A stretch of DNA of 64,000 bases, taken from positions 8,654,516 to 8,718,515 of the forward strand of contig CM030872.1 in NCBI GenBank assembly GCA_018105865.1, written 5' to 3'. Source of the DNA: Metaphire vulgaris. Taxonomy: Eukaryota > Annelida > Clitellata > Crassiclitellata > Megascolecidae. A program made the translations under genes and the position numbers. The notes under the pieces are model-generated. The model worked only from the letters and a program-made list of their open reading frames with translations. It was not told where the DNA came from and made no database searches. Positions 21,968-33,776 of this stretch are shown one piece after another; within the stretch, counting starts at the first letter, position 1; the number at the start of each line of letters is the position of its first letter.

Positions 21968-24349
21968 AGGGGGCCTCCTACTGATGCCTTTGCACCAGAA
22001 ATTTTGGGCAAATTCGCCTGGAAAATGTCGATTTTTCTATTAAAACCTATACTGATATCACGCTTGTATAGATGACAAAAAACTAGACAAAAGTTAGCGA
22101 TAAATCGTAGGCCCCCCACAGATATCAAACATCTAATTGCAGATCCCTAATAGGCATCGAATGAGCTTCAAATGGTGTGAGTTTCAAGAGAATCGGAGGA
22201 CACAAATTTTTTGCGACCAAAAAAACCCTGGACTAACAACCATCACGAAATTTTGAGAAACTTGACGAAAAATTCATGTCCGAAAATCGCTCAGATTTCG
22301 CAAGAGAAGTGTAGGGGCCTCCTACTGATGCATTTGCACCAGAAATTTTGGGGAAATTCGCCTGGAAAATGGCGATTTTTCTATTAAAACCTATACTCAT
22401 ATTAGCCTTTCATAGATGACAAAAACTAGACAAAAGTTAGCGATAAATCGTAGGCCCCCCACAGATATCAAACATCTAATTGCAGATCCTAATAGGCATC
22501 GAATGAGCTTCAAATGGTGTGAGTTTCAAGAGAATCGGAGGACACAAATTTTTTGCGACGAAAAAACCCTGGACTAACCATCACGAAATTTTGAGAAACT
22601 TGACGAAAAATTCATGTCCGAAAATCGCTCAGATTTCGCAAGAGAAGTGTAGGGGCCTCCTACTGATGCCTTTGCACCAGAAATTTTGGGCAATTTCCAT
22701 GGAAAATGGCGATTTTTCTATTGAAACCTATACGCTTATTAGCCTTACTTCGATGACAGAAACTCGACAAAAAGTTAGCAAAAAATCGTAGGCCCCCCAC
22801 AGATATCAAACATCTAATTGCAGATCCCTAATAGGCATCGAATGAGCTTCAACTGGTGTGAGTTTCAAGAGAATCGGAGGACACAAATTTTTTGCGACGA
22901 AAAAAACCCTGGACTAACCATCACGAAATTTTGAGAAACTTGACGAAAAATTCATGTCCGAAAATCGCTCAGATTTCGCAAGAGAAGTGTAGGGGGCCTC
23001 CTACTGATGCCTTTGCACCAGAAATTTTGGGCAAATTCGCCTGGAAAATGGCGATTTTTCTATTAAAACCTATACTGATATCACGCTTGTATAGATGACA
23101 AAAACTAGACAAAAGTTAGCGATAAATCGTAGGCCCCCCACAGATATCAAACATCTAATTGCAGATCCCAAATAGGCATCGAATGAGCTTCAACTGGTGT
23201 GAGTTTCAAGAGAATCGGAGGACACAAATTTTTTGCGACGAAAAAAACCCTGGACTAACCATCACGAAATTTTGAGAAACTTGACGAAAAATTCATGTCC
23301 GAAAATCGCTCAGATTTCGCAAGAGAAGTGTAGGGGGCCTCCTACTGATGCCTTTGCACCAGAAATTTTGGGCAATTTCCCATGGAAAATGGCGATTTTT
23401 CTATTGAAACCTATACGCTTATTAGCCTTACTTCGATGACAGAAACTCGACAAAAGTTAGCAAAAAATCGTAGGCCCCCCACAGATATCAAACATCTAAT
23501 TGCAGATCCCTAATAGGCATCGAATGAGCTTCAACTGGTGTGAGTTTCAAGAGAATCGGAGGACACAAATTTTTTGCGACGAAAAAAACCCTGGACTAAC
23601 CATCACGAAATTTTGAGAAACTTGACGAAAAATTCATGTCCGAAAATCGCTCAGATTTCGCAAGAGAAGTGTAGGGGGCCTCCTACTGATGCCTTTGCAC
23701 CAGAAATTTTGGGCAAATTCGCCTGGAAAATGGCGATTTTCTATTAAAACCTATACTGATATCACGCTTGTATAGATGACAAAAACTAGACAAAAGTTAG
23801 CGATAAATCGTAGGCCCCCCACAGATATCAAACATCTAATTGCAGATCCCTAATAGGCATCGAATGAGCTTCAAATGGTGTGAGTTTCAAGAGAATCGGA
23901 GGACACAAATTTTTTGCGACGAAAAAAACCCTGGACTAACCATCACGAAATTTTGAGAAACTTGACGAAAAATTCATGTCCGAAAATCGCTCAGATTTCG
24001 CAAGAGAAGTGTAGGGGGCCTCCTAATGATGCATTTGCACCAGAAATTTTGGGCAAATTCGCCTGGAAAATGTCGATTTTCTATTAAAACCTATACTCAT
24101 ATTAGCCTTTCATAGATGACAAAAACTAGACAAAAGTTAGCGATAAATCGTAGGCCCCCACAGATATCAAACATCTAACTGCAGATCCTAATAGGCATCG
24201 AATGAGCTTCAACGGGTGTGAGTTTCAAGAGAATCGGAGGACACAAATTTTTTGCGACGAAAAAAACCCTGGACTAACCATCACGAAATTTTGAGAAACT
24301 TGACGAAAAATTCATGTCCGAAAATCGCTCAGATTTCGCAAGAGAAGTG

Positions 24350-27300
24350 TAGGGGGCCTCCTACTGATGCCTTTGCACCAGAAATTTTGGGCAAATTCGC
24401 CTGGAAAATGTCGATTTTTCTATTAAAACCTATACTGATATCACGCTTGTATAGATGACAAAAACTAGACAAAAGTTAGCGATAAATCGTAGGCCCCCCA
24501 CAGATATCAAACATCTAATTGCAGATCCCTAATAGGCATCGAATGAGCTTCAAATGGTGTGAGTTTCAAGAGAATCGGAGGACACAAATTTTTTGCGACC
24601 AAAAAAACCCTGGACTAACAACCATCACGAAATTTTGAGAAATTTGACGAAAAATTCATGTCCGAAATTCGCTCATATTTCGCAAGATAATTGTAGGGGG
24701 CCTCCTACTGATGCCTTTGGACTAGAAATTTTGGGCAAAATCGCCCTTAAAATGGCGATTTTCCTATTAAAACCTATACTCATATTAGCCTTACATAGAT
24801 GGCAAAAACTCGACAAAAGTTAGCAAAAAATCGTAGGCCCCCCACAGATATCAAACATCTAATTGCAGATCCCTAATAGGCATCGAATGAGCTTCAAATG
24901 GTGTGAGTTTCAAGAGAATCGGAGGACACAAATTTTTTGCGACGAATAAAACCCTGGACTAACCATCACGAAATTTTGAGAAATTTGACGAAAAATTCAT
25001 GTCCGAAATTCGCTCATATATCGCAAGAGAAGTGTAGGGAGCCTCCTACTGATGCCTTTGCACCAGAAATTTTGGGCAATTTCCCATGGAAAATGGCGAT
25101 TTTTCTATTAAAACCTATACTGATATCACACTTGTATAGATGACAAAAACTAGACAAAAGTTAGCAAAAAATCGTAGGCCCCCCACAGATATCAAACATC
25201 TAATTGCAGATCCTTAATAGGCATCGAATGAGCTTCAACTGGTGTGAGTTTCAAGAGAATCGGAGGACACAAATTTTTTGCGACGAAAAAAACCCTGGAC
25301 TAACCATCACGAAATTTTGAGAAACTTGACGAAAAATTCATGTCCGAAAATCGCTCAGATTTCGCAAGAGAAGTGTAGGGGGCCTCCTACTGATGCCTTT
25401 GCACCAGAAATTTTGGGCAAATTCGCCTGGAAAATGTCGATTTTTCTATTAAAACCTATACTGATATCACGCTTGTATAGATGACAAAAACTAGACAAAA
25501 GTTAGCGATAAATCGTAGGCCCCCACAGATATCAAACATCTAATTGCAGATCCCTAATAGGCATCGAATGAGCTTCAAATGGTGTGAGTTTCAAGAGAAT
25601 CGGAGGACACAAATTTTTTGCGACCAAAAAAACCCTGGACTAACAACCATCACGAAATTTTGAGAAATTTGACGAAAAATTCATGTCCGAAATTCGCTCA
25701 TATTTCGCAAGATAATTGTAGGGGGCCTCCTACTGATGCCTTTGGACTAGAAATTTTGGGCAAAATCGCCCTTAAAATGGCGATTTTCCTATTAAAACCT
25801 ATACTCATATTAGCCTTACATAGATGGCAAAAACTCGACAAAAGTTAGCAAAAAATCGTAGGCCCCCCACAGATATCAAACATCTAATTGCAGATCCCTA
25901 ATAGGCATCGAATGAGCTTCAAATGGTGTGAGTTTCAAGAGAATCGGAGGACACAAATTTTTTGCGACGAATAAAACCCTGGACTAACCATCACGAAATT
26001 TTGAGAAATTTGACGAAAAATTCATGTCCGAAATTCGCTCATATATCGCAAGAGAAGTGTAGGGAGCCTCCTACTGATGCCTTTGCACCAGAAATTTTGG
26101 GCAATTTCCCATGGAAAATGGCGATTTTTCTATTAAAACCTATACTGATATCACACTTGTATAGATGACAAAAACTAGACAAAAGTTAGCAAAAAATCGT
26201 AGGCCCCCCACAGATATCAAACATCTAATTGCAGATCCTTAATAGGCATCGAATGAGCTTCAACTGGTGTGAGTTTCAAGAGAATCGGAGGACACAAATT
26301 TTTTGCGACGAAAAAAACCCTGGACTAACCATCACGAAATTTTGAGAAACTTGAAGAAAAATTCATGTCCGAAAATCGCTCAGATTTCGCAAGAGAAGTG
26401 TAGGGGGCCTCCTACTGATGCCTTTGCACCAGAAATTTTGGGCAAATTCGCCTGGAAAATGTCGATTTTTCTATTAAAACCTATACTGATATCACGCTTG
26501 TATAGATGACAAAAACTAGACAAAAGTTAGCGATAAATCGTAGGCCCCCCACAGATATCAAACATCTAATTGCAGATCCCTAATAGGCATCGAATGAGCT
26601 TCAAATGGTGTGAGTTTCAAGAGAATCGGAGGACACAAATTTTTTGCGACCAAAAAAACCCTGGACTAACAACCATCACGAAATTTTGAGAAATTTGACG
26701 AAAAATTCATGTCCGAAATTCGCTCATATTTCGCAAGATAATTGTAGGGGGCCTCCTACTGATGCCTTTGGACTAGAAATTTTGGGCAAAATCGCCCTTA
26801 AAATGGCGATTTTCCTATTAAAACCTATACTCATATTAGCCTTACATAGATGGCAAAAACTCGACAAAAGTTAGCAAAAAAATCGTAGGCCCCCACAGAT
26901 ATCAAACATCTAATTGCAGATCCTAATAGGCATCGAATGAGCTTCAAATGGTGTGAGTTTCAAGAGAATCGGAGGACACAAATTTTTTGCGACGAATAAA
27001 ACCCTGGACTAACCATCACGAAATTTTGAGAAATTTGACGAAAAATTCATGTCCGAAATTCGCTCATATATCGCAAGAGAAGTGTAGGAGCCTCCTACTG
27101 ATGCCTTTGCACCAGAAATTTTGGGCAATTTCCATGGAAAATGGCGATTTTTCTATTAAAACCTATACTGATATCACACTTGTATAGATGACAAAAACTA
27201 GACAAAAGTTAGCAAAAAATCGTAGGCCCCCCACAGATATCAAACATCTAATTGCAGATCCTTAATAGGCATCGAATGAGCTTCAACTGGTGTGAGTTTC

Positions 27301-27425
27301 AAGAGAATCGGAGGACACAAATTTTTTGCGACGAAAAAAACCCTGGACTAACCATCACGAAATTTTGAGAAATTTGACGAAAAATTCATGTTCGAAAATC
27401 GCTCAGATTTCGCAAGAGAAGTGTA
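24350..27425 (+). repeat. Three near-identical 1,025-bp trimers (B'-E'-F)
   Basis: Landmarks repeat at 24593/25618/26644 and 24937/25962/26987, spacing 1,025-1,026 bp. The E' monomers share diverged sites (GCAAGATAATTGTAG, TTTGGACTAG, ATCGCCCTTAAAATGG). The F monomers share GACGAATAAAACCC and CTCATATATCGC. The three copies differ by only a few bases. Confidence 0.92.
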
Positions 27426-27640
27426 GGGGGCCTCCTACTGATGCCTTTGCACCAGAAATTTTGGGCAAATTCGCCTGGAAAATGGCGATTTTTCTATTAA
27501 AACCTATACTCATATTAGCCTTTCATAGATGACAAAAACTAGACAAAAGTTAGCGATAAATCGTAGGCCCCCCAAAGATATCAAAAAAATAATTGCAGAT
27601 CCCTTATAGGCATCGAATGAGCTTGAAATGGTGTTAATTT

Positions 27641-27840
27641 CAGACCATTTCTCGCAGTCTCCTAGTCTCGATGACAAAGACTTGGTAAAAACCGAGGGCC
27701 CGAAATATATCAAAAATCCAGTTGCAGATTTCGTATGGGCATCTAATGGGCTTCAATTGGTGCGAATTTCAAGAGAATGCGAGTAGAAAAAGTTTGACGA
27801 TAATAAAACACATGTGAAGCCAGATCAGTTTATCACGGTA
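27641..27840 (+). repeat. Decayed edge copy of the satellite
   Basis: After the last good monomer, similarity fades but persists: GTTGCAGATTTCGTATGGGC and CAATTGGTGCGAATTTCAAG are recognisable satellite segments. Array edges commonly decay in this way. Confidence 0.75.
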
Positions 27841-27930
27841 TATGTGGTCGATGTTGATTGGCTGCAGGAGTGGAGTACTCTAGAGTTCAGGAGTTGAATC
27901 AGTTGAATTGTGAAAGAAATAAATGTCTAG

Positions 27931-28095
27931 CAGAGGCGTAGCCAGGAATTTATTTGCGAGGGGAAGTGTATAATGTGATTTGGGGGGTATAAATCTTAAA
28001 AACTTTGAACATCTTAAAAACACATCACTTTCGAGGTAATCTGATTTGGGGGTAGGCTATATATACACCGATATACCCCCGTCGCTACGCCCCTG
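27931..28095. mobile_element. hAT-type MITE, CAGAGGCGTAGCC family
   Basis: Left end CAGAGGCGTAGCCAGGAATT, right end GTCGCTACGCCCCTG. No clear target duplication. The body resembles 10829-10990 in reverse orientation. Confidence 0.8.
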
Positions 28096-28204
28096 GCAGG
28101 TGGAACAACCCACACCCATTTGGGAGAGCTCAATTCCCCTCCAAGGATCTCCTATCAGATCTTTCATTGGATTTACGAATCTCGTTTGCTTAAGTAATGG
28201 TACC

Positions 28205-28346
28205 CAGTGGTGTTGGAGTTGTGAAATTTGAGCTGGGGGTGTTGAGGGCTGAAATTCAATGAATGACAGATACTGCACGTACCCAATATGCGTTTTTGAG
28301 AGGGTTGAAAAGTTAGCGGTGGGGGGGGGTCAACCCCCCAACACTG
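28205..28346. mobile_element. hAT-type MITE, CAGTGGTGTTGGAG family, copy 1
   Basis: Ends CAGTGGTGTTGGAG and CCAACACTG. Flanks ATGGTACC and ATGGTACA match at 7 of 8. Shares GTTGAGGGCTGAAATTCAAT-like body sequence with 28575-28726. Confidence 0.85.
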
Positions 28347-28574
28347 ATGGTACACACCCTAATTGTTTGACCCTAGCTATGCCGCCAGTGGAGGTACATG
28401 TAATCTGTGGGGCTCGATGTTGTTGGTCAGTGAGCGGGTTGAGAAAGTGGAGGTAGCGAAGATTTAGGTCCTGTTAAAAGTCGTGCAAATTTTGAAGTTA
28501 TGGAGAAAGCTGGTTAATTGAGGGGACCTCCAGGTTTTCTTTTGTATTTAGGAGTGGTGGTCACTGGTCATATT

Positions 28575-28726
28575 CAGTGTTGGAGTTTGGAAATTTGAGC
28601 TGGGAGGGGGAGGGGGGTTGAGGACTAAAATTCAATGAATGACAGAAGCTGGATGTACCCAATATACGATTTTTGGGAGGGTTGCAAAGTTAGCGGTGGG
28701 GTCAACCCCCAACAACTCCAACACTG
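28575..28726. mobile_element. hAT-type MITE, CAGTGTTGGAG family, copy 2
   Basis: Ends CAGTGTTGGAG and CTCCAACACTG. Flanks GTCATATT and GTCGTATT match at 7 of 8. Same family as 28205-28346. Confidence 0.88.
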
Positions 28727-29198
28727 GTCGTATTAATAAACCAGACAGATGAGCAATGTAATTTAAATATCTCCCCCTGCATTTTCTTCCATTTACACCG
28801 AACAACACAGTCAGATAACAATAATGTAAATAATTCAGGTTAATACACAAAAAACGATTCATGTTATCATTACTATTATGCAACCGAACTAAAAAAATAT
28901 AAAATGCTCACAAACTAAGTTAGAACAGTCAATTAATTGGTCAAATCTACTTTCGATTTATACCAAAAGTGAAATTCAAAGCTCGACATGTACTACTGTA
29001 CATGTATTCACACCCACCAATCTCCTTCAACACAAAAAAATAACATGTGCGTAACATAAGGAGTAACAACAAATACCAGTGTTCGTACACTGTGTGAACT
29101 GCGTTACATGTTAAGTTCCTATACATTACAATATTTTTGGCTATATGGTAATTTACATTTTCTGTTCACTTTTCATTGTCCATATGGGGCCCCTAAGC
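28727..29198 (-). other. RER1 3' UTR and flank
   Basis: AT-rich, non-repetitive sequence downstream of the RER1 stop. I see no coding exon and could not fix a polyadenylation site. Confidence 0.5.
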
Positions 29199-29285
29199 TC
29201 ATTTTGCAGACATCTTGGCATCGGGATTTCCACTGTAGCGGGTCTTTCCGTGCGAAAACGGAAGGTACTTGTACTTGATCATGTG
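29199..29285 (-). CDS. RER1: RER1 exon 6 with stop
   Basis: 87 bp after the TATGCAG acceptor. Peptide [20 protein letters not shown] then PDAKMSAK and TGA (29201-29199). This is the conserved cytosolic tail of the family. Confidence 0.95.
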   Translation of the reverse strand, partial: HMIKYKYLPFSHGKTRYSGNPDAKMSAK

Positions 29286-32200
29286 CTGCATAGCAAAAAG
29301 AACCTTCCATTAGTCAGTTGGCCTCAGTGGCGGCTCCAGGATTTAGCAAGTGGGAGGAGGGGGGGCGTTGGGGTGGCAACTTCTAAGCATGGGGCAAACT
29401 ATTTGTTGATAGGTATGCAGTAGTAAGTATAGGGTCCCAACATGGGGCCTCTGGGGGGAGGGCAGGCATTCAATGGGGGGTACGGTCCCCGAGTCCTCCC
29501 ATGTGAAGCCGCCACTGGTAGGCCTATATTTTACACACCTATCTCCAAATAGTAATATAACTGACTATATTCACCACCTATAAAAATGCAAGAAAACCTA
29601 GTGTCAAAAAGAAGCACGCACGCATCGCACACACACACACACACATCAATAGTACGAATATAAATTCTACTGGATCATGGAGGGCGCCACAAGCCAAATA
29701 TTGGGTGGGCCAACATGGTCTGTTTGAAATTGGACAAGGCAAGGACTAGTGCTACAGTAGGCTATAGATATGCAAAAATTCAGAAGAGTAACGAAATGAA
29801 TTAAAACCACATATTCTTGTGTCCCCATCTTTGTTGTGTCAAACCGTACTAGAATTGTTAATATATTCTGTCTCATTTTTTCTAGAGCTTTCGAAATGCC
29901 ACGAAAAATAATGAGCCATTTGATATTGGGTGGGTCAAACACACTGTGGCCCATTGGGCCTAAATATTGGGTGGGCCATGGCCCACCCTGTTGCACCCCC
30001 TCATATACTGGATAGAAAAACTTCAACCAAGATTGAATGGGAATCTTCATACAAGTTGTGCTTTGTAGTAAATTAAAAGTCGACATTACGAAATTGACAT
30101 TGGCAGTGACAGACTGTGTCCACCCAACTGGATAACAGCGCAGTACATCATAATATAGCATCAAAAACTGAAATGAAATGTGTGATACTAACCACATAAT
30201 CATCAACAATATTAACCCTTATCCCACTCTAACTAAGTACCCACCTTTATCTGCTTCTTCATCGTCACCCCGAACAGCAGAAAGAAGTAGAGAACGAGGA
30301 CTGGCCAAAATACAGGAATGTTGAAAGCGTCGAAGAAGGTACAGAATGTCGCAAACAAGAGCGCCTTCAGGGTGCTATACCTGGGAAAAATTACAACAAA
30401 CCACTGCAGGAAAAATAAATTAACCCGTTAACTGGGCGCCCCGAGTAACGCTCGTCCATTTTACATTGAGTTACAAATAGTTGCCCAGCTAAGGGGTTAA
30501 AACTTCATAATCACAGGATGTTTCCTATTCACTGCAAAAAGCAATACACAACTCTAAGATATAAGACTGTATTACAATAGGCAAAAAGGAATAGACCATT
30601 CCACAGAAGGAATAGACCATTCCACAGAAGGAATAGACCATTCCACAGAAGGAATAGACCATTCCACAGTCTCATCACCTGTACAATCAAAGGGGCTAGT
30701 GCCTTTATTTATTTTCTAATCTAATCTAATCCTAAACTTCTATAGCGCCACTTCATCATGAGCAGTTTTCCACTAGTTCATTACGTTGTGAAGAACTTGA
30801 AAATCATCGCTGGATTTGAAATGAAAGCACGTGAAATCTGACTGAAAAGAAAAGCCAGGTTTGAAGTTGATTTTAAAATGAATACATAAATAAAATTAAA
30901 TGGAATTTTGTTCTTTACCAGAATTTCAGCTCAGGAAGTTGTCTCATGAACGGTCTAAACTCCTCACTGGCTCTGGTCGGCAGAGACAACCCATCCTCTA
31001 AATCAAAAAAGGAGAATCAAAATCATCACTCAGGCTTCGTGCCAAAATGGCACACGAATGACCCAACACACTAAATTCCATTCAAATACAAACCAAGATA
31101 ACCAAATATCATATCTTTATTTCCAAGAAAATATTTACTAACAGTCACACTTAAATCGGGGCGGGAAGTTAGCAGAGTGGTAACAACATTGGGTGATGGA
31201 ACAGGAGGTCGTGGGTTCGAGTCCCGCAGGAGCCCTAAAGGTCGACTCAGCCTTTTCCATGGTGGTAAAATGAGGAGCAGTGGTAAAAATCCCTGCAATA
31301 AGTCAAACAGGTACGCTACGCGATACACTAGCCCCATATCCGTGGCATTGCACGCCTGGCTGAGGGCTTTAGAAACGGAGATCAGCGCCGCCCTATGAAC
31401 CCGTGAGGCTTGGGAAGGACTTTGACTTTATGGCATACTTAAATCTACGTAATAACCAAGTAAGAGCTAATCAAAACCTTAACAAGTAATTTCATTTTAA
31501 TTTTTCGCTTCAAAGTCTTTGAATACAAAAACACAGCACAGTCAACTGCCACATAAAAATGACGGCAAGGACCATGACATTCACAACTGCTACCACATCG
31601 ACCGACCGACCGACTGACCGACCAACTAACCTTCATAGTCCTGCATCGCAGGGTCGATCTTTGGTGTGAGAAACATGATGAACTGATTGAGTAAGTAAAT
31701 ACCAAGAGCATACGTCACAATATACCATCCCTAAATAGATAAAAAAATCATTAGCAGCGTCTTAATAACATCTGTTCATTTTAAAAACTCAATGAATGTA
31801 AAGACAAAAACGAAGAACCCATGAACATCATTATTACTAACTTAATATCTGATCTAATCCAAACCTAAACTTCTATAGCGCCACTTCATAATGCACAGAA
31901 GCATCAGCCGATGGCACACCAAAGCAAAACAATTCAAGATCCAGGTCAAATCCAGGATATATCCGGTCAGATATCCAACAATAGCGTGCACTTTAAAAAG
32001 TAACTATAGAAGACATACGTAATATAAATACAATCAAAATAGCTAAATAACAACATTAACAATAAAACTAAAAGCAAAAACCGACCAAACCCACCAAAAG
32101 AAAAAGATTCTCATTGACCAGTCAAAGCAATCGTCATTTCTACCACTACGAATAGAAATCTAGACTTCACATTACTATTTTCTCACTCATGCTAAGCTTG

Positions 32201-33296
32201 GAAACATTAAACTAATCACACATAATAAAATTCCTTAAATTTTCTGCTCAGGATGTGTTATCATACTCAATGTGATACAAATTACCTGTAGACAATACAC
32301 AAAAAATTACAATCTTACAGGCGAGTTCTAGCTAGTGAGTGATTCTATCTTAACCCCTTTGCTTCCAGTGTTGTTATTGTTCATTTTGCTGCTATGAAGT
32401 AATTAAAAAATTGTAATATGATTACTGTTACTTCATTTTATTTGTAGGCCTATAGCTGGACTCTGTAATGTGCCCTTGCTCCTGACATTTGTAATGTAAT
32501 GTAACAAAATATTTGTATAGCGCCTCTTCTGAAAGATCACTCAGAAGCGCTTCCACAGCAAATTACTGTATATTAACAAAGAGATAAGTTTTAAGTCGTT
32601 TCAAAAAGAGGGCCATAGAATTAGGAGTTGCTAAGCCACGCATACTGGCGTCAAGAGCATTCCAAAGGATAGGGCCAACTGATTCAAAACCTCGCTTCAG
32701 GAACATGGAAGTTCGTGCTTGGGGCACACTGAGAAGACCATTGGTTGTGGACCGAAGACATGGCCGACCAGGGATAGAGCTAAGGGGATGGAGTAGCTCT
32801 GAAAGGTAAGATGGAGTGGCACCATAAAGAGAGAGTGCAACCGCTCTCAACATACGAAACTCAACTCGAGCAGGATAAGGCAGCCAGTGTAAAATAGACG
32901 TCATATAATCACTAATGTGATCACGTCTTGTGACACCAGCAATCACCCTGGCTGCTGAACGAAGAACCATCTGGAGTTTATCAAGTCGCACCGATGGAAG
33001 ACCAGCAAAAAGTGAACCACAGTAGTCAAGCCTTGAGCAAATAAATGCATGAATCAAAGTAGAAGCAGATGGCATGTCTAGTGTACGTCGAATCACTCTA
33101 AGCTGGCGGAGATGATAGAAGCAACTGCGACAAAGTGAGTTAATATGATCCATAAAGGTTAACTCAGAGTCAAGAATTATACCAAGATCACGGACAGAGG
33201 AGGAGAAAGAGAGGCCGGGGAAGGCAGACTGCACAGACATATGATTATGATTATGATTATGATTTGGTAACATGGCACACAAGAAATTGTCAGTTT

Positions 33297-33349
<53 letters not shown>

Positions 33350-33386
33350 CATTTAGCAGTGATTTAGCACACAAGAAATTGTCAGT

Positions 33387-33435
<49 letters not shown>

Positions 33436-33730
33436 TAATAATAATGGCATTTAGCAGTGAAGGGGTTAACATGCAAGAGTGACAAAATAAATTGTGAAAA
33501 TCAAAGAATTAAAATCTTTAAGCTAACCTGCAAGAAAACCATTCTTAGGAAAAACATTGCAACCAAAATGAACCAAGCCACCCAACGCCCAGCGGTGTAT
33601 GGTGTAATCCGATCAAGATAGTACTGCTGCCTCTGTATCAAGAAAAAAATACAAGAATCTTGACATGATATAACATCTTTGTTTCTTTCTCCATAATTTC
33701 TCCACAATTTCCATAAAAGATAAACAGAAT

Positions 33731-33776
<46 letters not shown>

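Larger units (their letters stand above)
12717..27640 (+). repeat. About 15-kb satellite array, about 44 monomers of about 341 bp
   Basis: Head-to-tail monomers start at the shared GTAGGGGGCCTCCTACTGAT, with starts at 12741, 13079, 13420, 13759, 14100, 14439 and on to 27425. Differences are mostly one or two bases in A, C or T runs. Subtypes are set by fixed substitutions: A has GGCAATTTCCCATGG and CGCTTATTAGCC; B has CTGATATCACGCTTG; C has AATGATGCATTTG; D has an extra ACAAAAAAAACC. Others are called B', E, E' and F. The order is regular, so this is a higher-order repeat. A 68-residue reading frame recurs because the monomers are alike; nothing suggests it is translated. The array fills the space between convergent tropomyosin and RER1. 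Centromeric or heterochromatic function is possible but untested. Confidence 0.96.

Noticed and set aside
12741..27532. Recurrent 65-92 residue reading frames on both strands of the satellite
   Set aside because: They recur because the monomers are alike. Each stops inside the monomer, differs by frameshifts in A/T runs and has no splice or start context.
12741..27640. Internal dimer (2 x 170 bp) structure of the 341-bp monomer
   Set aside because: The two halves share a few short phrases (GTAGG, AAATTTTG) but no convincing alignment by eye.
12717..27640. CRISPR-like regular repeat
   Set aside because: No unique spacers; the full 341-bp unit is repeated and the genome is eukaryotic.
29667..30209. 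180-codon - strand frame
   Set aside because: Falls in RER1 intron 5 and is mostly the hAT element 29676-30005; no protein similarity recognised.
31177..31398. Functional tRNA gene
   Set aside because: A and B boxes are present but no full cloverleaf; the SINE body follows directly.
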